This document shows positions 12,174 to 25,051 of a stretch of 64,000 nucleotides of DNA, one piece after another (the first letter of the stretch is position 1; each line of letters starts with the position of its first letter). The translations under genes were made by a program, and so were the position numbers. Origin of the DNA: Diplosphaera chodatii (lineage: Eukaryota; Chlorophyta; Trebouxiophyceae; Prasiolales; Stichococcaceae); assembly GCA_032358165.1 (NCBI GenBank), contig JAALGY010000010.1, forward strand, positions 1,302,001 to 1,366,000, given 5' to 3'. The notes beneath the pieces are model-generated. The model made no database searches and was not told the DNA's origin. It saw only the letters and a program-made list of their open reading frames with translations.

Positions 12174-15100
12174 GTGGACGAGGCGTGCTCGGGGATGCGT
12201 GTGCAGCTGGACAGCGTGCCTGAGGACATTGACCGCCTGCAGCGCCGCGTCATCGCGCTCCAGGTGCGCAACACAATCCTAGCGCTTGACTAGCTGCGCT
12301 GGCCAGATGGGGGGGCTTCGCGATTTGGTCACCCAGCTAAGCAGTAAGCAGGCACCCTGCAGCAAGGGGCTCAGCAGTCTTCTCGTGGTCTGTGAGGCGC
12401 GGGTTGAGGAGGCTTGCCACTCACAACAAGACGTGTGTGGTACCACACACATCTAAGCTTGAGGGAGTCTGCCTTTGTCTGCAGTCAAATTCCGACATTC
12501 TTGACATGTAGCCACCCTGCAGTACTTACCCGTGCGGTACATGGCTTTGCTCGCCCCTTGGCTTCACGCCAGCCGATGCTGCCCACTTCGAGCACCATCC
12601 GCTGTCAACCATGCAAACCCCCTCTGCACTGTGGTCCCAGGTGGAGGAGGCGGCGCTGTCTAAGGAGAAGGACAAGGCGTCGGCGGAGCGGCTGGAGGAG
12701 GTGCGGAAGGAGGTGGCGGCGCTGCAGGACGAGCTGCGGCCGCTGCTGTCCCGCTACAACAAGGAGCGCGACCGGCTGCAGGAGCTGCGCCGGCTGCGCA
12801 AGAAGCGGGAGGAACTGCAGGTGGGGCGCTCTCTAAACCCTGGGCCCTGGCGGCATCGCACGCCTGGCTCGTCTGCTGATGTGTTCTTCATAAGTGCAAG
12901 AGTACCAGAGCAAATGGCAGCCAGAGTCAGCCACTCTTAGGCCAGTTTCTACTCAGGAACATGTTTGAGCAAGCAGCCCTCGATTGGCTGGTCTGGGACG
13001 TGTGTGAGCACTCCTCACCGCAACGCCAAAGATGCTGTTTGCTGAGCACATCTGCTGGCATACACAGATAGGGTTTGAACCAGTCTCAAAGCCTTGCAAT
13101 GGGTTGCGATGGGTCAAAGGGTCAACTTGCCCTGCTGAAGCAGTAGTGGATGCTCACACACCATCTTCTTGGGTCCACACAGGTGCGCATCGAGCAGGCG
13201 GAGAACCGGCTGGACCTGCCGATGGTGGCGGACCTCAAGTACGGCGCGCTGCAGGAGGTGGACGAGCAGATCCGGCGGTGGGTGGCCAAGCCTGTTTACA
13301 CCTGCATGCCTGCTGAGCATGTGCCCACATCACTCAATACATGTGATCACAGTTGCTGCTCCAGCGGTGGTGTGCATCGTTCATGCGATGTGTAGTCGAG
13401 GATTGTCGCTTTCGCGGTGGCAGGCTGGAGCGGCAGCGGCCGTCAGACCCCATGCTGACGGAGGTGGTCACCCCCGAGGAGATTGCCAAGGTGGGCTATG
13501 ACGCCTGCCCTGTAGTCCTGTTAGCGTACTATCAGAGAACCGTCTTGGAGGGTTGACCAGCGCGTGGAATTTGTGTTTGTGTGCTGGGCGTAGCCCGTAT
13601 AAGCTTCCCACTTTAGAGAACTGCGCGAGAGGTGCAATGCTAGGCTGAAGGTTCCCTGGTGCCGTACATTCGACATACCCTGCACCAGTGAGGCCTAGTG
13701 CGCAAGCAATTAATGCGCCAGGTCCCGCTTATGCAGTAAGAAAAGCGGAGTCCTGCACCAATGAGTAGTGACTGGCTGTAGAAACTTCCTGCTGACATTC
13801 GTGACAGAGTTCAAGACCGCTGCCAGTGGCCGCCGCGAATGCTGCTGTGGCCCTCGTCATCATGCAGCCATACTGACACTGACCACATGCATTGCTGCAG
13901 GTGGTGGCCCGGTGGACAGGCATCCCGGTGACGCGGCTGCAGCAGACGGAGCGCGAGAAGCTGCTGCGGCTGCGGGAGGAGCTGCACAAGTGCGCCTTCA
14001 CGCAGTTGCCAAGCATTATAGTCTGGATGTCCGGTTTCTCCAAGCACTGTGGCTACACCCAGGATGCTGCCATGCCCTAGTGGGCAGATGTCGAAGTTGC
14101 CCGTAGCACCGGCTGCCTGGTGTCCAGTGTGCGAAGCTCACCCAAGGCTGAGGTCTGCCTGCTTTGTCGTGCAGGCGGGTTGTGGGGCAGGACCGCGCGG
14201 TGGACGTGGTGTCGGACGCGGTGCTGCGCAGCCGGGCGGGGCTGGCAGCGCGCAACCGTGGCAGCAGCTTCCTGTTCCTGGTGAGCGCCATGCCGCCCCT
14301 GCAGAGTCAGTTGCATTGCTGACGGGCAGCATGTCCTGATGTCATACTGCACACTCCAAAGATCCAGAATGTGGCAGGCCGCTTGACACCCAAGCGACAT
14401 AAGGCCATGCGGTAGCTGTTGCGGCAGCATGCGTGGCAGAGGTTCAGATTTGCCTCCAGCCGCATAGTGCTGTACCACTGTGTCGAGTTCTAGACCCTGA
14501 ACTCTGACCGATCCAAATACCGCAGGGCCCCACGGGCGTGGGCAAGACGGAGCTGTCCAAGGCGCTGGCGGCGCTGCTGTTCGACGACGACCGCATGATG
14601 ATCCGCATCGACATGGGCGAGTACATGGAGAAGCACAGCGTGTCGCGGCTCATCGGCGCGCCGCCCGGCTACATCGGCCACGACGAGGGCGGGCAGCTGA
14701 CGGAGGCCGTCAGGTGCGTGCTGCTGTCTGCACATACACCAACATAGCTACGGTTTTGCTGCGTCCTCTGTGAACATATCACCATCAGTAGCTGTGTCCG
14801 GCTTGACGCTGGTGGTGCTGAACGAGTGCTTTCAATGGTGTTGTCAGTAGATAGCACATTGAAATGTACCGCCGCACCTGCATGCCTCGTTGTGCTGCTG
14901 CTTGATAGATTTGTGAAGAGCTTGGGCTCCTGCATGCATCTTCCCAACATGACTTGATGCTGTATCCATTGCTGAATAGCAAAGCAAAGACATCTTGTAC
15001 CCTTCGTGCTGCAGGCGCCACCCGCACAGCGTGGTGCTGCTGGACGAGGTGGAGAAGGCGCACCAGGACGTGGTAAGTGCTTCATCATCCAGCAGCTTCT

Positions 15101-17580
15101 GATGAGGAACTGTGGCTGTCATTCCTGAGTGTACATGCCGTTGATTTCGGGCATGCCCCCAGAGCAGTGAAGTCTCCAGACACGCTGGCACCTGCCCAAC
15201 TTGCATGCAGTGGCTGTGCCTGGCTTCTGCAGTGGCAGCTGGCATATCGACTGCCACTCCACTGCAGAAACCCAGGACTGCCCACTGCATATCCTGAGGG
15301 CGAATTGTGGGAGTCTTAGGGCATTACCCATGCAGATTGACGTGCTACCAGCGTACTTTCGGGTTGAACGAGCCAATCGTCTAAGGATGCATCCAGCTGG
15401 TGCAGCGTCTTACTAACATACACTGCGGTGCAGATGAATGTGCTGCTGTCGGTGATGGACGACGGGCGGCTGACGGACAGCAAGGGCCGCACCGTCAACT
15501 TTGCCAACACGCTGCTCATCATGACCAGCAACCTGGGCTCCGAGTTCCTGCTGGAGGCGGGGCCCGACAACCAGGTAGGCCCATCCACAGGGTTGCCCTA
15601 CCATATACCTCCCACCGATCATCATTCATCAGGGTTTAATGGCTTTGGAGTCTCTGCTGGAGGCGAGCAGCAGTGCACAGGTGAGCGTGCCCAGACTGCC
15701 GAGAGGGTTCTGCCATCGTGTTCACCGACATGCAAACAGGCTGACCGTCCAGTTCGCCTGCTTGCGCGTCCAATGACCATGACTGCAGGATCAGCTGCAT
15801 TTGCTGCGTGTTGTGAATGCGTCTCCTGCTCTACTGGAGGAGCCGGTTCACTCGAAGCGTCTCAATAGTGTAGGACTCGTGGCAGCAGTGCTTGCTCATG
15901 GGGCCTGCGAACATTCCCAATGCCCAGGGACCTTCCTGTAAACAGCACCTGACGCTGGTGCTGCCATACTTTGCAGGCGCGCAAGCAGGCGGAGGAGCTG
16001 GCGCTCAAGGTGGTGCACCAGCACTTCCGTCCCGAGTTCCTCAACCGCATCGACGAGACGGTGGTGTTCGAGGCGCTGTCGCCGGCGCAGCTGCGGGAGA
16101 TCGCGCGCCTGCAGGTGCTGCAGCATGGAAATCTGGGATCCACTGCTGGTGTTGCATGCATGCCGCATATCTGCAGGCCAAGTTGCGCAATCCCACGAGC
16201 ACACCTAGTAGGGTGGTACCTTTTGGCTACACTGGCCTCTTGTCTGTATGGCGGGTAGCTGTGGCGCTGACCGACACAGGTTGAGCCTGATCGGTTCCTG
16301 CTCAGCAAATTCCACCATACAGATAGCTCAGCTGCAGTGTGCACTGCCTAAAGCGTGCTTGTGCAAAGCATTATTGCTCTGCCCATGCTGCCTGACCTAT
16401 GACCGACCTCACCAACAATATGTCCTGCTGCAACCACAGGCGGCCGGCATCGCGGATCGGCTGAAGGCGCGCAGCATCGGCTTCGCCATCTCAGACGCCG
16501 CGCTGGACGTCATCGTCAAGGTGCGTCGCATCACCTTGCAGCCTCAGTGCTGTGAAGGGCACTCCAACATACTTGCACACACATACATCGGTGCTCTGTG
16601 GCACCTGACATCAGTGTCCATCTTGCGTGTGACATGCTGTCTGGCGCTGAGGCCTCGGTGCGGTCCACACCCCCACTGTGGCCTGAGAGCCAGGGTGCAT
16701 GTCGCAATTACACCCAGTCCAGCAGCCGCCGCAACGGCTGCTGTGCGCATGGCTGACCACGACACCTTGGGTACCGGGTTGACTCGCTGCATCCTCTCTG
16801 GCATGCAGGCGGCGTACGACATCCGGTTCGGCGCGCGGCCGCTGCGGCGGTGGCTGGAGCAGCACGTGGTCACGGAGCTGTCGCGGCTGGTCGTGGCGGG
16901 GGAGCTGCTGGACGGCGGCGCCGTCTCCATCGATGTGGACACGTGAGCCTCCTCTCAGCCTGGTGCTCAGCACTTTAGGTTGTCCAGCTGGCAGCCTGGC
17001 ATATCTGTGCCACTGGGAGAGCTCAGCTGCAGGCAGTGTGCAGCTTTTGCAGGACCTTGTCACTTGATTCGCTATCATAGCAGCACACATGGTGATCTGG
17101 CGCGCCTGATCAGACCAGCAGAGGCTGGCAATGCGCAGCCGCTGCTGCAGGTCGCCGTGCTTTGGTTTGCACTGATGTTGGGCCTGCCTGCGCAACTGCT
17201 GCAGGGGTTCCGCGCCAGCCGCCAAAAAGCGGAGGACGGAGGGCAGGTGGGCCCGCACCCCCCGCTTCGAGGCCCTGGCATAACCCCCTTGCGTGCTCCC
17301 TGCAGGCCTGACGGGACCCCCCAGCAGGGCCGGAGGGTATTGCGTAGCACACAACCCCATGCTCTTGTATTGACTGCTGCCCGAGATACTGACCATCTCA
17401 CTTGCCCACGTCGTGCGCAGGTCGGTGAAGGACGAGCTGGGCACCCCGACACTGAAGTACGCGTGCGCGCCGCCGCCCGACGCGCCGGCCAACGGCAAGC
17501 GCTCCCGCCTGGCCGACGACTGGGCCGACGCCGACGCTGACGAGGACGAGGACGACGTCGCCGAGGAGCTCATGGAGTGA
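8826..17580 (+). CDS. HSP101: Cytosolic HSP101/ClpB AAA+ disaggregase
   Basis: This is a hexameric ATPase that, with HSP70, pulls polypeptides out of aggregates. The start [14 protein letters not shown] matches the untargeted N-terminus of plant HSP101, so a cytosolic location is likely. About two dozen exons read in order. The N domain spans 8826-10230. NBD1 has Walker [10 protein letters not shown] (about 10450), Walker B ILFIDE (about 11000) and the ERRFQQ arginine fingers (about 11330). The coiled-coil M domain runs about 12110-13480 ([24 protein letters not shown]) and ends with [13 protein letters not shown]2 has GPTGVGKTE (14525), [11 protein letters not shown] (15035), MTSNLGS (15520), [12 protein letters not shown] (16020) and FGARPLRRW (16830). 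The C-terminus (17420-17580) is very acidic and ends EELME. An HSE lies upstream. No key catalytic residue is missing. Identity is very secure; some exon edges were read by eye. Confidence 0.96.
10057..10093 (+). repeat. Degenerate ATCGAC hexamer repeat in an HSP101 intron
   Basis: ATCGAC and one-base variants occur about six times in a short intronic stretch between two N-domain exons. It is a small, imperfect microsatellite. Confidence 0.6.
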
Positions 17581-19366
17581 CGCGCTGCCCTGGGGCTGAT
17601 TGGGCGCAGCCGCAGCAACCAGCCCCTGTAGCGGGCTGTGACGGCGGCCGCGGCGGCACCAGCAGGGCCGCCGCGGCCGCCCGAGACATCCAGCCATGCG
17701 GTGCTCCACCGGTCCTGCAGCACCGGCAAGCGTGGCCGCGTGCCGGGAGCAGTTCACACCAGTGCTGAGTTGCAGCTGAACTCAGCAGCTGAGCGAAAGG
17801 GGCATCAGCAGTGCGCGCAGGCAAGGCAGTGGCCACCTGATGAAGGAAACGCTAGTGGGGCCAGCAGCTGTCAGCGCTGTTGTAAGGCAGGGCATAGGCG
17901 CCACAGTCATGTAGCGCCTGATATGTAAAACCGGAGACAGAAGGAACAAAGTGCGAGCTTGGCAGCAGGCCGCAACATGTACTCAGGGAGACAGCAGTGG
18001 ACTATCATGGAATTGGTGCACAAGCTGGTACGTGGTTCTTCCCAAGGGTGCTAGGACACTGCAGTGAGTAGGAGTGTAACCTCTTTCGTGGTAGAAGACG
18101 GTCTGTGGCATACATTCCTCACATCTGTAGCATGCCAAGCTGCAACGTTCGCAGAAATATATGGTTCGTTGTTGTTCTGTCACGTCTGACGTCTTTTGAA
18201 ACCTGCGCTTAGTCAAGGCAAGCATCAAGCGCAACAGTCATAAGTGTTGACCACCTCGGTCCCCGCCTGCTGTACGCCTGCTAGCAGTGGACACTGTATT
18301 GGCAGGCCAAATGTACTCCAACTCATCGCAGCATACAAGAGAAGAGTACGCTGACAGTGGACGTTGCACGGCCTGTTCAGAAGCTCTTGCTGGCTGTTGC
18401 CGCCGTGTGCACATCGGCGGGCAGGGAGATTGTGATGACTGATTGAGATCCTGATCTGCTGCACCAACTCGCACATCTGCCCACAACCAGGTCTGGCCGA
18501 AGATTAGCTCGTCAAGATTTTCACGCAACGCAACAGCCGCTGGCAGGCGGCATTGAGAGTGCCACACCGTCCACAGCTGCACCTTGCATCACAGTCTCAG
18601 ATGTGAAAGTATAAACAAGTCATTGCTGTTGACCCCGTCAGAGCTGCGTGCCATGCTAGCTATCATCACGAACCATCGTTACGAGGCCTGCAGCGCCTCA
18701 GCCCAGCCGGGACAGCGCCGGTTGGTAGGAAAGCACCACGTGGGCAGGCACCACGGGGGCATGTGGGACCCCACTGAGAAGGCGGCTGGGCCTCTTCAAC
18801 GTCACTTTCGCTGACGCATGTGACATAGGGGCCCACGGGGTGCGCAGCGCTGTGGCTGTTGTGTCTGGTTTCAGGTGGGAGTGAGCTGCGGCAGGTCCAA
18901 GAGACTGCAATCTGAGGTGCACGGCGGACAGGTGGACCCTTTCAGTGGCCGTGGCCGTTGCATGCGCTACAACCCGTGCCTGCACATGGGCCCCTGGAGC
19001 TGCGACGTCTGAGGTGGTGCTGCGCTGCACGCAGATTTTGCCAGTCTGCTGACGAGGAAGATACAGGACTTGGCCAAGCTCTGAGCAGCCGCCGCTTCCG
19101 CGAGGAGTGCGTTATCCTATCTGATGTGCCTGCAATGAGCATGCTCAGCTTCAGCGCTGCATGCGTGGACCACGGTTCTGCCTGCTTGACGATCAATCCC
19201 TATTTTCTGTCCTTTCCCAGCACGGCAGCCAAACTATCTTCTTGTCTGAACCCCGTCCCAACTTCGTCTGACTGTCACCCCATTCGCTTATGACAGGCGG
19301 GCGTACAGGGATTCGGCTGCTGTGGCGAGACTGTCGCGTGGGGGCAGCTGTTGAGCCACAGCCATC
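17581..19366. other. HSP101 3' UTR and gene-free stretch before the Rh gene
   Basis: After the HSP101 3' UTR (to about 17950) I see only short, low-quality frames and no protein family motif on either strand. The distal part should hold the Rh gene promoter and 5' UTR. No TATA box or repeat stands out. Confidence 0.5.
17881..17928 (+). promoter_or_regulatory. TGTAA polyadenylation signals of HSP101
   Basis: TGTAA occurs at 17881-17885 and 17924-17928, about 300 and 345 nt after the stop. TGTAA is the standard chlorophyte poly(A) signal and this spacing is typical. The second copy is followed by an A-rich stretch. Confidence 0.65.
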
Positions 19367-22300
19367 ATGGGCGCTGCGGTCGATGCCAGGAAGGAGGATG
19401 TGGAAAAGGCAAGTGCTCGGCTGCTATGCAACGCTAGCTTTGCAGGTCGCTCATCTGCACCCACGCAGCGGTCAACCTGCCGCTCATCGACCCACCAGGC
19501 CAGCTGCTGAGTCGGCTTGCATGTCGGCTGACGCGCTCCACTGGCGGCAGCGGCTGTGCTGACGCGGCGCGTCGCCGCCCATGTGGCCCCATGTGCTGTG
19601 CTCATGTGGGTCCATGCCGAGCACGGCAGTGTGCTCTTGTTGTAGTGCCTGTCACGAAAACGATGCGCCACTTCCTGCAAGACGTGGCTGATGTAGGAGG
19701 CCCTGCACAGTGGTGCGGTGATTGGCCGTCATCACAGCAGAGAAAGACTTGGGCATGCCATTCCGCCAGCGCAGCTGTGCGCAGGCTCCAACCCATGAGT
19801 GCCAAACCCTCATGCAGCTGAGCAGCAGTGTGTGCCGGGTGACCCATTTGTGTGCCTGCTGTGCTGCAGGGCATCAGGCCGGGCATCCCCTACTTCCGCG
19901 CCGAGTCTGCGCACACGCTGAACCTGCGCACCACCTTCTCCGCTTCGGTGGGCGGCCTACTGCTGCTCATCCTGCCGCTGTACTACGTCTTCGTGCGCTA
20001 CTCCTCCGGCATCGAGTTCGAGTGAGTTGACGGCCGTGCACCTGAAGCGCACGCCCAGATTGCCTGGCGCTCCTTGCATACTGTCTCTGGTGTAGTCTCC
20101 CACCACTGTGTGATCAAACAACTGGAGAAGCCTCGGCTGGGTGCAGGGACCAGGTCGAGCGGTACTACAACTTCTTCATCGGCGTCGAGGTGCGGTCCTG
20201 CGCTTCCTGTCCAGCAGACAGAAGAACAGCCGCTGCCCGTTCCTTGAGTGGGGATGCCATGGTACCCAGTGCACTGCCAAAGTGCCGGCGGCAAGTTTCT
20301 TCCTGAAAAATGCGACCCAACTTGGGTGCAGATCATGGTGTTCATCGGCTTCGGCTGCCTGATGACCTTCCTGCGGCGGTACTCCTACTCCGCCATCGCC
20401 TTCAACTTCTTCGTGTCTGCTTTCGTCATTGTGTGGGCCATCCTGGGGTTGGGGCTCTTCCAGCAGGTATCGGCCACGCGTTGCTGCATGCTGCAGTACA
20501 TCCTGAAGCACATGCGTGTCAGGGGTGCAGCCCTTGCTGATGACAATGCACCTGGTACATGCTGTGCTGGCATGGGGATGATGCTGTGCTGCGAATGTGC
20601 TGACTGAAACGGGTTTCATGCAGATTGTGTGGGGCAACACTGAACAGAACCAGGGCGATAGGAAGATCCATGTAGACATGCCGCTCCTCATTGATGGTGA
20701 TCGGCTTGTTTCAAACGCCTGCGTTCCCCACATGCGCAGCCCTGTGTGTACATGCTGAAGCGTGCCATTCGTGATGTGAGATGGCGCTCATGTGTGCAGC
20801 CACCTTCTGTGCGGCTTCAGCAATGATCGTGTTTGGAGCCTTCATTGGCAAGGCCACGCCCACACAGGTCAGCCCCAGCATCATGCAATTGCAACGTGTC
20901 ACCTCCAGACGTATGCCTTTTCCATCGGTGCAAGGATCAAGCCCTTTGAGGTCTCCCTGCAAACAAGTGGGAAGTGGTGCGCAGGTGCTGTGGCTGATGG
21001 TCATGTTTGTGCCCATCTACGCCATGAACCAGCAGCTGGTCTTCACCGCATTCAAGGTGATGTCTCACTGCAGATGGCCGCCAGTGTGAACGGTTGGTAT
21101 AGGAGCAGGGACACACTCAGTTTTGGTGTGTTCCCTTGCATCAGTAGCCGCACGAACAGTCATCTGACGCATGGCGAAAACGCTGTAGGGTTTGGACATC
21201 GGTGGGTCGATCACCATCCACGCCTTCGGTGCCTACTTTGGCCTCGCAGCCAGCTACTTCATCTCCAGGTTCGGCACTGCTGTCCGCCGGAGTTTATCAT
21301 GCAAATCTATGATACTTTGTGTTGGCGCAGATCAGAGCTCACACTCCAGGATCATTGCTCAGCAGACCTGACAACTCATGCCTGGCAACAGGAAGCAGGA
21401 ATTTTACACATCCATCAATACCAAGAATGCCGGCAGCTACTACACTGACGTCTTCAGCATGGTGCGCCAAGGCTGCAGACAGTGTCACATGTGTCACTGC
21501 ACCTCATGCCATGCCAGGGTGTGACGGAGTGGAGCGCACAATGTCTTTGCTGAAGGCATGAATGGCACTGCTATAATGCTCACGAAACCTTGGCCCTGTA
21601 TGCTCTCTGCAGATAGGAACACTTGCTCTCTGGATCTTCTGGCCCAGCTTCAACTCGGCGCTCGCAAGCTACTCACCTGAGACAGGTGCCAACATGCTGC
21701 CAAAAGCACGACAATGTCCTATTGTAGTTCCAGTGGCAGCATGCCTGTGCCAGAAGCTGATCAGCTAGTCCCTATCTGCTCACAGCATCAGAAGGCAGTA
21801 GTCTGGTAGCATGACTTGCATGGTGTGTGCTCGCTACACTCCCATGACTGTCACCCTGGACATGCCCTGCAGCGCTGGAGATCAACCCGCTGCTGCGCAG
21901 CCAGCAGTTCTATGTGATCGTCAATACCGTGACCAGCTTGCTGGGTTCCTGCCTCGCCACCTTTGCCGTGTCGGCGCTCATCAGCAACAAGTGCGCCATT
22001 GCCCTGCTCCCTGTGTATGTCACGTCCGATGCAGACCAAAGCCTGTGCACATGCCTGCGGGCTCCGCACACCCCTTTAGCATCATGTACGACATGAAAAC
22101 CGAGTCTGCAGCATTGCATGTGGTGCTGTGCAGGTTCAACATGATGCACATCCAGAACGCCAGTCTGGCGGGCGGCGTGGCGATGGGCGCCGCCTCCAAC
22201 CTGTACCTCACCCTCGGAGGTGACGATGTGTCCCATTCAGCACAAAGCATCTCAGCCAGCCACCTGCTGTAGGCGGCCTCAGCTGCAGTGACTCCTTCCT

Positions 22301-24438
22301 CCGACCCATCGCATGGTTACTCACCTTTTTAACGGTGGTGCATCTGGCTGGCGGGTGGGTGCCCAGTGGCAGGCGGGCTCAGGCGCGATGTCCATCGTAG
22401 GCCTCTCTGGCGGGCTCGGCCCATGCAAGAACCTGATGCATGTGTCAAACCCTAGCAGGCGCGCTGACGGTGGGCCTGGGCGCGGGCACCGTCTCCACCC
22501 TGGGCTTCGCCTTCCTGACCCCCTTCCTGGAGCGCACCATCGGCCTTGGCGACACGTGCGCCCTTCATTCCCTTCCCCACTCCAGCCACCGCCCTGCCAC
22601 ATGTGCACGGCTGCGTGTCGGCAGGCCAGACGCCGCACGCCGACACCATCAGCGGCAAGTAGCGCACTCAGCATCGAGGTGTCAATGCATCAGGCGCTCG
22701 AAACCAGGTGCAACCGGTGGTGTGTTTTGACTGCGGCGCTTCTCATGAGCTGCAGGTGTGGCGTGCACAACCTGCACGGCATGCCAGGTGCGGCTGCGGC
22801 CAATGGTCTGTATCTCGGCAGCTACCACCATTTGCCTCCCTTCTCACGAGCTGAAGCCCGCACCTGCCATGTTATGCCCACCCTGACGCTGTGCATGGGA
22901 GCCTGATTGCAGGCATCATCGGTGGGCTGGTCGCTGCATTCGCTTCGCTGGGGCAGGCCGAGGCCAAGCTGTCATACAGCCATGGCACGCAGTTCGGCTT
23001 CGAGGCAAGCGGCCCCACCCTGCAGAGCATATACGCCTGTGCTTGTCGTTAGTACACACAGGCTGCAAGTGTCAACCGCTGAGGTATGCAGCCCCCATCG
23101 CAGATCCTACGTTTTCTTGGGCTGATGCCATGTTCTCTGTTGTTTCCGCAGATCGCGTCCATCGTGTGCACTGTCGCCATCGCCATTCTGACGGGCTCCA
23201 TCGCCGGCTGGATCGTGTCGGCTGTGAACCCTGCCGGCCACCGGCTGTCGGCCGTGCAGCTGTTCGACGACGGCGCCTACTGGCAGGTGCGCGGAATCTT
23301 TCAGGGCATGGGCACGCATGCCAGCCGCTCCACCTGCAACCCTGCTGTCATACACCGAACTTCAGCGTGCTCAGGCAGCAAGCTGAGCTGCCGTCAGGTT
23401 CGCCGTGTATAGGGCCACGGTGAAGCGTGTGAGTGTTCAGACCTCGGCAGCACCGTCAACTTGTGTCAGCATGTCAGGGTCGTGCAACTTCGCAGCAGCA
23501 TCACATGATCGCCCCGGCACTTCGACTGACGACTGTGTCATCTGGATCCGCAGGATGTGGATACGGAGCCGCTGCCGCGGGGCTGGGACGGCGGCAGCGT
23601 GGCGGGCAGCGTGCATCGGGGCGGCGCCGCCACCTGGAGGGACGGCTCCCTCCACGGCGCCTTCGCCAACGCGTCCCACTCCAAGTCCCACCGCGGCGCC
23701 CGACGCGGCTCGCAGTCCGGCACCGGCTCCCACGGGTGCGCAGCTGAAGACACTTGCGGTGCGGCAGACACGCTGGAGCAGTTTTGGCAGCACTCGTTGG
23801 GCTCCAGGAAGCTTTCTGGGTGATCCGGTGTTTGGCCTGGCAGCTTCACAGCCCTGCGGGTTGAGCATCTTCTGGTCCACAGTCCAGCTCCTCTACGCAC
23901 GACTTGCGAGAGTGGCGACCTGTGCACCAGGACATGTGGCTGTGCACGTGGGTAGCAGTCGCGAGCAAGGCGTAGCATCAGCAGCTCATCAGCTGTCGTG
24001 TCCGACCAGTCGATGCTGTCGGCGAATTTTGGATCTCGTATTGCACCATGACCACATGCCGCAGGTGGCACAGCAACACCATGCGGTGCATGCCAACAGC
24101 ACACGTGATGGCAGATGTGGCATGGCCACAATCACCAGTTGACGCAGTTGTAGCGCAGGTGCTGCTGTCAAGTGGCCCGGGTTGCAAGACCAGGCAGTGG
24201 ACCTGACGGCTTTGACACGACTTCCTGAACCATGAAGCCCCAAGCTGCTGAATCTATGCCTGGTGACCTTCCACCACGCAAAACCTGCAGGTCACACGAC
24301 CGTGTGGTGGACCCCGATGGCTCGCGCCGCGGCCTGCAGCGGGACTCGCCGAGCGCCAACCCGACGTCGCCGGTGCCGCACACCGCGCTGCAGCGCGCCT
24401 CGCTAGGCATCGGCAACACGCCCGCCGTGAGGGAGTAG
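19367..24438 (+). CDS. RHP: Rh-type (Rhesus) ammonia/CO2 channel
   Basis: Eighteen exons join in frame throughout to 565 aa: 19367-19408, 19870-20021, 20147-20189, 20332-20466, 20624-20696, 20800-20867, 20985-21056, 21189-21268, 21392-21461, 21613-21685, 21873-21990, 22134-22219, 22459-22555, 22756-22787, 22913-23004, 23152-23286, 23554-23735, 24291-24438. Family signatures are all present: [21 protein letters not shown] second helix, [42 protein letters not shown] and [11 protein letters not shown], including the pore histidines. About eleven hydrophobic segments precede a Ser/Gly/Arg-rich cytosolic tail of about 110 residues. Rh proteins conduct NH3 and/or CO2. Chlamydomonas RHP1 is linked to CO2 at high CO2. 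The plasma-membrane location is inferred. Introns 1 and 15 have GC donors (AAG|GCAAGT, GAG|GCAAGC). Confidence 0.96.
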
Positions 24439-25051
24439 CCGGTACCGGCGGGGCTGAGCCGGTGTCAGTCTGCGGCGGCTGCAGCGTTGCTGCGGGGTGG
24501 GCGTTGTTGAGCTGCAGGCAGCAGAATGCAGTACAGGGGCAGAGGCAGGCGGCGTTTGAAGTTTGCAGCATGGTGGCGGGTGGGGGCAGCGCTTGCAGCA
24601 GTTCTTGCCTCATCAGCAGAAGTAGCAGTGGGCAATGGTTGGCGCGGGCACTTATGGATCTGTCCTTGCACTGTTTGGTGCCTGCGGCCCGGAAATGCAC
24701 TTTGCAGAAGCAGATCTCACGGTAGGATAGACAACAAAGCCGCGGTCAGGCTCACGAAGCACAGGATCGAGATATCAAAGGTCGAAGCTGCCATTTGGGA
24801 GCAGAGTGCAAAGTTGCAGGGTACCTGCAGCAAGACTTGCATGCTGGGTACGAAGTAGGAAGACCGAATGTAGTACTGAGAGTGTGAGAGGTAGCGGGGT
24901 CACATGTGATGGTTAGCTACTGATGAGTGCTTGGCAATGCTGACTGCCGTCTCTTTTGCGTGTGATCGCTGACGATGGTTACACTGACTGTGAAGCCAGG
25001 TCAAACTCCTGAGCCTGTATTGCAACATTTCTGGTCCCCGAAACACCTGAG
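24439..25051. other. Convergent 3' ends of the Rh and TMEM97 genes
   Basis: No coding signal. Holds both 3' UTRs. I see no TGTAA on the plus strand for the Rh gene; the minus-strand signal lies at 24979-24983. Confidence 0.55.
24979..24983 (-). promoter_or_regulatory. TGTAA polyadenylation signal of the TMEM97 gene
   Basis: TTACA on the plus strand is TGTAA on the minus strand, about 70 nt after the TMEM97 stop. Confidence 0.5.

Noticed and set aside
13070..13082. tRNA B-box-like sequence on the minus strand (GGTTCAAACCC)
   Set aside because: No matching acceptor stem or A box around it; it lies in an HSP101 intron. A similar match at about 47586 is Kelch coding sequence.
16611..17729. 372-codon minus-strand frame across the HSP101 3' end
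   Set aside because: It runs antisense to well-supported HSP101 exons and shows no family motif; long chance frames are expected in GC-rich DNA.
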